Made by a program: the position numbers and the translations under genes. Of a stretch of 29,505 nt of DNA, positions 22,728 to 27,805 are shown piece after piece. How positions within the stretch are numbered: position 1 is the stretch's first letter; each line of letters begins with the position of its first letter. Under the pieces are notes generated by a model, which did not search any database, was not told the origin of the DNA, and saw nothing but the letters and a program-made list of their open reading frames with translations. This DNA comes from a virus. Location of the stretch: positions 1 to 29,505 of IMG/VR virus record IMGVR_UViG_3300036715_001606; one strand, 5' to 3'.

Positions 22728-23254
22728 TGAAACCAGAAACCAAATTGTGGCACGCCATCAACGACAAGATGCGATTGCCGGGGGATCGGCTAGACCGGAT
22801 CGAGAACAGCGTGAGCAGCGGCGCAGGCGACGTCAACGGATGTCTGGCGGGGGAAGATGTCTGGATTGAATTGAAGGCTCCATCTGAACCGGTGCGCGCT
22901 GGAACGCCGTTGATGACGTCGAACAACAATCACCCTTTGCTCCAGACGCAAATGAATTGGTTTCGCCGGCAGCACAACGCAGGTGGCATCGCCTTCATCC
23001 TCGTGCGGACTGATCGAAGGATGATGCTGGTAGATGGAACAAAGCACGGCGATGTCTTCAACAAATGGACCGTTGCGCAGATGGTCACTCACAGCATCGC
23101 CAACTTCGCCGTCCCCACCAAGCAAGAAGAATGGAGACTCTTACGCAATGTCATCTTCACTTCAGCAAGGCATCGAAGGCTATCTGGCCACGCATCAGCT
23201 CAGCACATGCTCGATGACTTGGAACGGAAGGGATTGGCTGGTGATCGTCGGTAG
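22727..23254 (+). CDS. VRR-NUC-type PD-(D/E)XK nuclease
   Basis: 175 residues. The N-terminal ~110 fit a VRR-NUC nuclease: a KLWHAINDK helix, RIENSVSSGAGDVNGCLAG with metal-binding Asp35, and WIELKAPSE with Glu48 and Lys50, then QTQMNWFRRQHNAGGIAFIL with the conserved Gln. The family cleaves branched DNA, for example FAN1 and phage proteins proposed as Holliday junction resolvases. It may resolve replication or recombination intermediates before packaging. The last ~35 residues are basic and overlap another open frame (23148-23357), so the exact C-terminus could be re-examined. Confidence 0.8.
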   Translation: MKPETKLWHAINDKMRLPGDRLDRIENSVSSGAGDVNGCLAGEDVWIELKAPSEPVRAGTPLMTSNNNHPLLQTQMNWFRRQHNAGGIAFILVRTDRRMMLVDGTKHGDVFNKWTVAQMVTHSIANFAVPTKQEEWRLLRNVIFTSARHRRLSGHASAQHMLDDLERKGLAGDRR

Positions 23255-23357
23255 GGCCGGCAACGTTGCCTTTGCCCGTTCCGGTTCGCTCCGGGGAGCC
23301 GTCGAGGAAGCCGTTTCCGAGCTTCCGGGGCCGGGCCGGGGGGATCGTCCCGGCTAG
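23148..23357 (+). CDS. Possible overlapping small protein
   Basis: 69 residues starting MSSSLQQGIEGYLATHQLST, overlapping the end of the nuclease gene in another frame by 107 nt. A GGAG lies 11 nt before the ATG. SMTWNGRDWLVIVGRAGNVA followed by FARSGSLRGAVEEAVSELPG reads like a genuine compact beta-beta-helix protein. The last residues (GPGRGDRPG) run into a GC-rich palindromic stretch and look non-native. The long overlap is unusual, so this call is tentative. Confidence 0.45.
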   Translation: MSSSLQQGIEGYLATHQLSTCSMTWNGRDWLVIVGRAGNVAFARSGSLRGAVEEAVSELPGPGRGDRPG

Positions 23358-23421
23358 CGCATTTCCCCGGCTCCTGCAGCGTCCTGCATGGTTCCGCCTG
23401 CGGTTTCCCCCGGCCCTTTCT

Positions 23422-23491
23422 GGGGGGACTTCCCTTTTATGAAATTATGGAAGATAATTGGCCTACGGCCAAGGGAGGGGGAAGTCCCCCC
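23422..23491 (+). terminator. Large inverted repeat with internal hairpin (terminator or leader structure)
   Basis: GGGGGGACTTCCC (23422-23434) and GGGAAGTCCCCCC (23479-23491) are perfect reverse complements, 13 bp. Inside, TTGGCC-TAC-GGCCAA forms a second hairpin (23458-23472). It lies in the 159-bp gap before the gene at 23517, about 10 nt before AGAAAGGAG. No T-tract follows, so attenuation, RNA processing or mRNA stability is as likely as termination. Confidence 0.6.
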
Positions 23492-23516
23492 GCCCGCCGG
23501 AGAAAGGAGAAACGAA

Positions 23517-23777
23517 ATGTCCAACCAGTCCCTCAACAACCTCAAGCAAGCCTTCGCCGCCATCACCAGCGAGCGCATGACGCCGGAAGTCGAGTTGATC
23601 AAGAAAGGCGAGTTTGTCCGCCGCATCTCGGCTTCCGGCATTCCACAATCCAAGACCTACAAGCGCGGCGACTACGACCGGGCCAGCAAGCGTTACTCGC
23701 TCGTGGACTGCGACGATGTTTGCCGCGAAGTCTTTGTGAAGCGCGGCACCAAGTTGCTCATCGGCTTCGATTACTAA
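23517..23777 (+). CDS. Small basic phage protein of unknown function
   Basis: 86 residues from the ATG at 23517, after AGAAAGGAGA. N-terminal helix (MSNQSLNNLKQAFAAITSER), then a beta-rich basic core: KKGEFVRRISASG, KTYKRGDYDRASKRYSLVDC, REVFVKRGTKLLIGFDY. It may bind nucleic acid, judging by charge; no named family is recognised. First of a row of five short genes that share a nearly identical ribosome-site leader. Confidence 0.65.
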   Translation: MSNQSLNNLKQAFAAITSERMTPEVELIKKGEFVRRISASGIPQSKTYKRGDYDRASKRYSLVDCDDVCREVFVKRGTKLLIGFDY

Positions 23778-23799
23778 TCCACCCCCAAAGGAATCCAAA

Positions 23800-24033
23800 A
23801 TGAAAACGATCAACGCCAACAACTTCATCGTCATCGCCAACTGGGCTGGCCAATGGGCACGCGGCGAGTCGCTTGACTTCGCAATGATGACTCTTCGCCG
23901 GATGCTCCCGCTGCGGTGTACTGGCCCGGTGAACGTCTACGCCAGCGACGCATACATCTGGTGTGACAGTGAAGGCAATGTGACGGCGAGCGAAGATCAC
24001 CAGCTCGTCAAGTTTGTTATCCAAGCTCACTAA
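23800..24033 (+). CDS. Small phage protein of unknown function
   Basis: 77 residues starting MKTINANNFIVIANWAGQWA. Alternates helix (SLDFAMMTLRRMLPL) and strands (VNVYASDAYIWCDSEGNV, QLVKFVIQAH), consistent with a tiny alpha/beta fold. No family recognised. The leader CCCCCAAAGGAATCCAAA before the ATG is a diverged form of the one before the next three genes. Confidence 0.6.
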   Translation: MKTINANNFIVIANWAGQWARGESLDFAMMTLRRMLPLRCTGPVNVYASDAYIWCDSEGNVTASEDHQLVKFVIQAH

Positions 24034-24060
24034 CTCTCAACCCCAGACAGGAGAAACGAA

Positions 24061-24258
24061 ATGAAATCTTCAAATGTGATCGAAGTAATCGGCGTAGGCC
24101 AAGTCTCTTACGTTGATGCGTTCTATGATCGCCACGCGAGAGTTTGGACAGCGTTAGCGAAAGACGCCACCGGCAACCAGATTGGTCATGCTTGCTACGG
24201 AGTTACGAAGCAAGATGCGATTGATGAAGTGGTTTTTGAAAACAATCTTTCCTACTAA
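24061..24258 (+). CDS. Small phage protein of unknown function
   Basis: 65 residues starting MKSSNVIEVIGVGQVSYVDA. Pattern of strands with a terminal helix (YGVTKQDAIDEVVFENN), reminiscent of HicB-like or DUF1508-like small beta-beta-alpha proteins, but without a firm match. Leader CCCCAGACAGGAGAAACGAA. Confidence 0.6.
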   Translation: MKSSNVIEVIGVGQVSYVDAFYDRHARVWTALAKDATGNQIGHACYGVTKQDAIDEVVFENNLSY

Positions 24259-24275
24259 CAGACAGGAGAATCAAA

Positions 24276-24506
24276 ATGAAAATCTCATACCAAATCACCA
24301 CCACCGCTGAAGGCTCGCTTGCTGAACTCATCAACCATCCGAATCCGTACACTGCGCCGTCGCTGGATGAAGTCCTTGCGACGATGGAAGCGCTTGCGTT
24401 CATTGTCGAGACAGTCGCCCACCTTCAAGGCAAGGAAGCAGCGCTGCTTCCTTCCGCCGAGAAAGCCCGCAAGCAGATCGCCGCGCTTCAGTCCCACACC
24501 GCCTAA
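24276..24506 (+). CDS. Small helical phage protein of unknown function
   Basis: 76 residues starting MKISYQITTTAEGSLAELIN. After a short strand it is helical, with two amphipathic helices (SLDEVLATMEALAFIVETVA; EKARKQIAALQ) that could form a coiled-coil hairpin. No family recognised. Leader CAGACAGGAGAATCAAA matches those of its neighbours. Confidence 0.6.
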   Translation: MKISYQITTTAEGSLAELINHPNPYTAPSLDEVLATMEALAFIVETVAHLQGKEAALLPSAEKARKQIAALQSHTA

Positions 24507-24531
24507 TCCCAACCCCAGAAAGGAGAATCAA

Positions 24532-25275
24532 ATGAACACTTCCAAATTCGACAACCTTCACGATCTCACCTGCAGAAACCGCCAGTACGTCGCTTCTTCG
24601 CTCTCCGGCAAGAATGGCATCACCAGCTTCAATCTCAACAACGGCGAATCCATCCACCATGCGATCCATTGGCACGCTGATGATTGGCTGCGGGATGCCG
24701 CGCGACTGAGCTGGTGCGACGATGTGCTGCGTGAGATGGATGAAGCGATTCAGCGCAACCTAAACTTCGTCATCTACGATCAAGACAACCAGTTGTTTCC
24801 AGAAGAGTTTGAGGCTGCGATGGAAGTCGAAGCCCGCAAGATCAAAGCGCACTACATTGCTTTGGGATTGGATGCGGTGTGGCGTGGCGTCGAGCACTCC
24901 AGCAATCAAATGACGATCCTTGAAACGGAAGCAAAGGTGAATGCGGCGAAGTGGATGCTGGAAAATCTTTTCGGGTTCAGTTGCAATTCCTTCACTCACC
25001 CACACGCCATCGAAGATTTTCTTGCCGGGCAAGAACGTCGCGCTGATGCGCGCAGGGCGAAGATGGCGGCAACTCCGCAGAGCGTTGTTTGGTTCAAGCA
25101 GAGCGGCCACTACTTCGTGAAGGTGCTCAACGAGCTTCGTGAACCAATTGGGCAACCAACCAAGCTCCACGCCACTAACAAGTCTGGGGCAAAGGGTGAA
25201 GCGCACGGGATCGCTCGCGGCCTGAGCGATCTGCATGGCGTCGAGTTGCACAACATCGCTGTGCGGGAGGGTTGA
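24532..25275 (+). CDS. Phage protein of unknown function, 247 residues
   Basis: ATG at 24532 after CCCCAGAAAGGAGAATCAA. Largely helical (DDWLRDAARLSWCDDVLREM, PEEFEAAMEVEARKIKAHYI, AKVNAAKWMLENLFGF), with a C-terminal segment VVWFKQSGHYFVKVLNELRE of beta character and a helix-rich end. Not recognised; no catalytic or metal-binding motif is evident apart from scattered His/Trp near HHAIHWHADDW. Penultimate gene of the rightward operon. Confidence 0.65.
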   Translation: MNTSKFDNLHDLTCRNRQYVASSLSGKNGITSFNLNNGESIHHAIHWHADDWLRDAARLSWCDDVLREMDEAIQRNLNFVIYDQDNQLFPEEFEAAMEVEARKIKAHYIALGLDAVWRGVEHSSNQMTILETEAKVNAAKWMLENLFGFSCNSFTHPHAIEDFLAGQERRADARRAKMAATPQSVVWFKQSGHYFVKVLNELREPIGQPTKLHATNKSGAKGEAHGIARGLSDLHGVELHNIAVREG

Positions 25276-25277
25276 TC

Positions 25278-25409
25278 GTGATCATTCAGAACGGGCCAAT
25301 CACTCGCCGCGAGACTTTGCGCGCGCAGAAAATCGAGCGACTGAAGAAGTGGGCGTTTGTCCTGATCCCGGTCCTGGGGCTGGGCTTGATGGCGATCCTC
25401 TCCCGGTAG
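25278..25409 (+). CDS. Small single-span membrane protein at end of rightward operon
   Basis: 43 residues starting MIIQNGPITRRETLRAQKIE (GTG start). A basic N-terminus is followed by one hydrophobic helix (WAFVLIPVLGLGLMAIL, about 25-41), so an N-in membrane peptide is likely. GGGAGG lies 7 nt upstream of the GTG and the gene begins 2 nt after the previous stop. Last gene before the terminator. Confidence 0.6.
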   Translation: MIIQNGPITRRETLRAQKIERLKKWAFVLIPVLGLGLMAILSR

Positions 25410-25441
25410 CCGTCCCGGCCCGGTCCGGTCCCAGCAGAAAG

Positions 25442-25474
25442 GAAAGGGGGGAGCCGTCGCGGCTCCCCCCTTTC
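25442..25474. terminator. Strong bidirectional Rho-independent-type terminator
   Basis: A 14-bp perfect stem (25442-25455 pairs with 25461-25474) with a GTCGC loop. The stem is G6/C6-rich and flanked by AAA and TTT, so it works in both directions by form. It lies at the convergence of the rightward early operon and the leftward late operon, 33 nt after the last rightward stop. Confidence 0.85.
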
Positions 25475-25485
25475 ACATCCCCGGA

Positions 25486-25519
25486 CCACAGGAGCCCACG
25501 CAGGCTGGGCTTTCTCCCC
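25486..25519. repeat. Hairpin repeat, right copy (partner at 5250-5284)
   Basis: CCACAGGAGCCCACGC identical to 5250-5265, continuing with TGGGC and TCTCCCC after a changed loop. Folds as GGAG-CCCA, 7-nt loop, TGGG, 4-nt bulge, CTCC. It is nested in a wider inverted repeat, CCCCGGAC (25479-25486) with GTCCGGGG (25571-25578). The rest of the 172-bp spacer holds no gene. Confidence 0.6.
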
Positions 25520-25581
25520 CAACCCGGTACCCTCGTCCTGGCCCCTGGCCCTTTCGGCCCTCTCCGGGTCGTCCGGGGGCG

Positions 25582-25866
25582 CTAGTTCGCCTTGCGCTTG
25601 AACGCGCCGGAAGCCTTGTACAGCGACACCAGTGCAGTGATCATCGAGCTGATCACAGGCCACGCATCTTGGAACGACACCGCCAGGGCGTCAAACTTGT
25701 GCCACGAGCGTTCCAGATTGACGCGGACGTGTTCCAGCTTGTCAGCACCTGCGGGGTAAAGCCCCTCAGCTTCGTGAACCAAGCCGAGAACGGTGGCGAC
25801 GGCGGCATCTGCCTGCGCCATTGGGGTGCTGCTGAACAGGTTGAGGATTGACTTGAAGATGCTCAT
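25582..25866 (-). CDS. Last gene of the lysis cassette, function unknown
   Basis: 94 residues starting MSIFKSILNLFSSTPMAQAD. Helical; an amphipathic N-terminus and a moderately hydrophobic C-terminal helix (WPVISSMITALVSLYKASG) before a basic end (FKRKAN). It could be membrane-associated, for example a holin or antiholin accessory, but that is inference from place after the spanin-like genes. AAGGAG precedes the ATG at 25866. Confidence 0.55.
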   Translation of the reverse strand: MSIFKSILNLFSSTPMAQADAAVATVLGLVHEAEGLYPAGADKLEHVRVNLERSWHKFDALAVSFQDAWPVISSMITALVSLYKASGAFKRKAN

Positions 25867-25877
25867 GATGATGCTCC

Positions 25878-26186
25878 TTACAAAATGACGCCGCGTTTGC
25901 GATACGAGTCGAGACAGGCGGCGATGCCATCTCGCAAGAGTGTGTTACGCTTCTCAACGCCAGCAGCCTGGATGGCCCAGAGCGATTGAGCGACGATGTA
26001 TTGCTTGTCCGTCATCGCGCCTTGCGCCGGATATGCCGGCAACTTCTCACGTGGCGCGTGTTCATTGCACGTGATCGTCGGAGTTGGCTGCATCAATCGC
26101 GCGTTGGACGTCCCGTTGCAGCTTGTCAGGGTCATCAGCGTCAGCAGTAGCAGCAGCGACAGCAGCATCGGTTTGTTCACGCGCAT
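25878..26186 (-). CDS. Outer-membrane lipoprotein, probable o-spanin (Rz1-like)
   Basis: 102 residues. Signal peptide MRVNKPMLLSLLLLLTLMTL with lipobox LTSC (Cys23), then a Pro-rich stretch (MQPTPTITC, EKLPAYPAQG) and a helical C-terminal domain. Type II signal, Pro-rich mature start and overlap with a membrane-anchored partner fit the Rz1 outer-membrane subunit that joins the i-spanin to breach the outer membrane. It is longer than lambda Rz1 (60 residues), so it could instead be another phage lipoprotein. Start preceded by GGAG inside the partner gene; overlap 125 nt. Confidence 0.65.
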   Translation of the reverse strand: MRVNKPMLLSLLLLLTLMTLTSCNGTSNARLMQPTPTITCNEHAPREKLPAYPAQGAMTDKQYIVAQSLWAIQAAGVEKRNTLLRDGIAACLDSYRKRGVIL

Positions 26187-26355
26187 GTTGTATCTCCACT
26201 TCAGTCTTGGTAATGATCACGGCGGCGTCAGCGTCCGCGTGGGCCTGATTGTCCTGTGCGCGAGTGAGCGCGATGGTCTCCTTCCGCTTACTCCACCAGC
26301 CGGTGATCATGCTGATTAGAGAACCGAACAGGGACTTAAACAAAAACTCAAACAT
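26062..26355 (-). CDS. Inner-membrane protein, probable i-spanin (Rz-like)
   Basis: 97 residues. N-terminal membrane anchor (FLFKSLFGSLISMITGWW, about 4-21) followed by a basic junction (SKRKE) and a long charged helix (ALTRAQDNQAHADADAAVII and onward), the topology of an i-spanin with a periplasmic coiled coil. The 3' part overlaps the lipoprotein gene in another frame, as Rz and Rz1 do. Unusually short for Rz (about 150 in lambda). Identification rests on topology and arrangement rather than on sequence motifs. Confidence 0.55.
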   Translation of the reverse strand: MFEFLFKSLFGSLISMITGWWSKRKETIALTRAQDNQAHADADAAVIITKTEVEIQHAREQTDAAVAAATADADDPDKLQRDVQRAIDAANSDDHVQ

Positions 26356-26357
26356 AC

Positions 26358-26669
26358 TTATTCCTCTTTCGGCGGAGTGACGGCTGATTTAATGGTACCC
26401 AGAGCGTCGTTCTGAGCGTGGAGAATTGCTTTGGACTGCTTCTGGTTGCTCAAGCTCCGCGCCTGCATGGCAATCATTACCGCCACACCTAGCCCAACAA
26501 TCGGCTCTATCAGGCCCTTGAGGCCGGACAGGATCAGTTGGAGGTCGGCAAAGAAGCGATTGATGATATCAGCATCGTGCGCAGCACCGGATGGCGCGGC
26601 ATTGACCGCAACGCTGATGAGCACCAGCAGGATCATCAGAATGATAACAGTGACCAGTTTCTTGTTCAT
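26358..26669 (-). CDS. Two-span membrane protein, candidate holin
   Basis: 103 residues from the ATG at 26669, after AGGA; a longer frame lies in the amidase gene. Hydrophobic segment 1 is about 4-23 (LVTVIILMILLVLISVAVNA), which could also be a signal sequence cleaved after VNAA. Segment 2 is about 48-67 (IEPIVGLGVAVMIAMQARSL), then a charged tail ending PPKEE. Next to an endolysin and spanin-like genes, a holin that releases the endolysin is the natural guess. It overlaps the amidase stop by ATGA. Confidence 0.55.
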   Translation of the reverse strand: MNKKLVTVIILMILLVLISVAVNAAPSGAAHDADIINRFFADLQLILSGLKGLIEPIVGLGVAVMIAMQARSLSNQKQSKAILHAQNDALGTIKSAVTPPKEE

Positions 26670-27136
26670 GCGGGGATTCCTGTAATGTGTTCGCGGGCCA
26701 GCCATTCACGCACATCGAAGCACGGACATTGCTTCATCCATTCATTGGGCGTGATCTTGCCATCGTGGTTGAGGTCAGGCGACAGGTCGCGGTGGCCGAC
26801 GATCTTTCCGATAGCGTACTTCTCGGTCAGCCGGTTCACCAGAGTCTTCAACGTCGCCCACTGCGCCGGAGTGAATGTGTCCTTCGCCGCGCGAGCGTGG
26901 TCAAGACCGCCGACCATGCAGATGCCGAGGCTGTGCGCGTTGTAGCCTTCGGCGTGGGCGCCGATCACATCATCAGCGCGGCCCTTCTCAACGCTGCCGT
27001 CGAGCCGTATGACGTAGTGGTAGCCGATGTCAGCAAAGCCACGCGCAAGATGCATCACGCGCAATTCCTTCGCGCCGATGTCCAGTCCTTCTGGCGTGGC
27101 TGAGCAGTGAATGACGAGCAGGTTGATCTCTCTCAT
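26666..27136 (-). CDS. N-acetylmuramoyl-L-alanine amidase endolysin with EF-hand-like loop
   Basis: 156 residues. Amidase_2/T7-lysozyme fold cutting the amide between MurNAc and L-alanine in peptidoglycan. Zinc ligands are His10 (LLVIHCSATP), His115 (KIVGHRDLSP) and a Cys at 137 or 139 (QCPCFDV). Other family signs are GFADIGYHYVI and the NAHSLGICMVGG stretch. Between His115 and the Cys ligand lies DLNHDGKITPNE (121-132), a textbook DxNxDGxIxxxE calcium loop. No signal peptide, so a holin is needed. ATG at 27136 after GGGGGGA; overlaps on both sides by 4 nt. Confidence 0.9.
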   Translation of the reverse strand: MREINLLVIHCSATPEGLDIGAKELRVMHLARGFADIGYHYVIRLDGSVEKGRADDVIGAHAEGYNAHSLGICMVGGLDHARAAKDTFTPAQWATLKTLVNRLTEKYAIGKIVGHRDLSPDLNHDGKITPNEWMKQCPCFDVREWLAREHITGIPA

Positions 27137-27366
27137 TTCTGAATCCCCCCTATATGAATAAGACCTTTGATTGCGGCGTAGCAGATGCCGGTTGCAATGG
27201 CGATCTTCGACATGAGGAACACGAAGGCGATCATCGTCTTGGCCGACTGCCATGCCTCAACAAGGTCGAGCGTTGCTGACGTGTTCATCGCCAGTTGCCT
27301 GCTGAGTTCCTTCATGTCCTGCTCAAGCAGTACAAGGCGTGTGTGGTCTGACTCTTGCTGGTTCAT
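27133..27366 (-). CDS. Coiled-coil plus membrane helix protein, possible holin-associated (XhlA-like topology)
   Basis: 77 residues from the ATG at 27366, chosen because AAGGA is 6 nt upstream; the ATG at 27372 abuts it directly. N-terminal amphipathic helix (HTRLVLLEQDMKELSRQLAM) followed by a C-terminal membrane helix (AFVFLMSKIAIATGICYAAI, about 46-66), the same topology as XhlA-type lysis proteins. Overlaps the amidase start. A holin or antiholin role is inference. Confidence 0.55.
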   Translation of the reverse strand: MNQQESDHTRLVLLEQDMKELSRQLAMNTSATLDLVEAWQSAKTMIAFVFLMSKIAIATGICYAAIKGLIHIGGIQK

Positions 27367-27375
27367 TACCATTCC

Positions 27376-27795
27376 TTAGAGCAGGTGCGCAGAATCACGC
27401 GAGGTATTCCCAGCCACCACAATCGCTCGGCGGATGTTTGTGCTTGCGCGAATGCCGGCATCCCATCCACACAACAGCTCTTCACCGTTCATTGTCGGCG
27501 GTTCACCCAGCACAAGCAGCATGCACTCCCGGCGCAGCGCGTCGTCGCCTACTGCTTCAACTTCCGCGTCACACGCAGAGTGGCGGATGCTTGTCTTGAT
27601 TTCGTAGCCGTGCGCGTCGCACCAGGGGCTTCCATCTGGATTGATGGCACGCGCAGTCGCGCAGTAGACTGGATTGTTTGTGTTGACTTGTCGCTTGACG
27701 AAACAAGACACAGCGACAAGATCACCGCTGTCTAGCAGCACGGCGGTTTCGCCATCATTCAATCCCGACTGATCAAGTTTCTTTTCGTAGCTCAT
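27376..27795 (-). CDS. Phage protein of unknown function after tail fibre
   Basis: 139 residues from the ATG at 27795, with GAGGG 7 nt upstream; the longer frame overlaps the fibre gene. Contains GETAVLLDSGDLVAVSCFVK, a central NPDGSPWCDAHGYEIKTSIR and a C-terminal RRAIVVAGN. Several Cys residues. No known family recognised. Location between the Hint-tailed fibre and the lysis genes suggests a tail accessory or fibre chaperone, but this is only position. Confidence 0.55.
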   Translation of the reverse strand: MSYEKKLDQSGLNDGETAVLLDSGDLVAVSCFVKRQVNTNNPVYCATARAINPDGSPWCDAHGYEIKTSIRHSACDAEVEAVGDDALRRECMLLVLGEPPTMNGEELLCGWDAGIRASTNIRRAIVVAGNTSRDSAHLL

Positions 27796-27805
27796 TTTGA
27801 AACCC

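Noticed and set aside
23259-23350. Rho-independent terminator after the nuclease gene
   Set aside because: GC-rich palindromic pieces such as GCCGGG...CCCGGC are present but no T-tract follows and the region overlaps a possible small gene.
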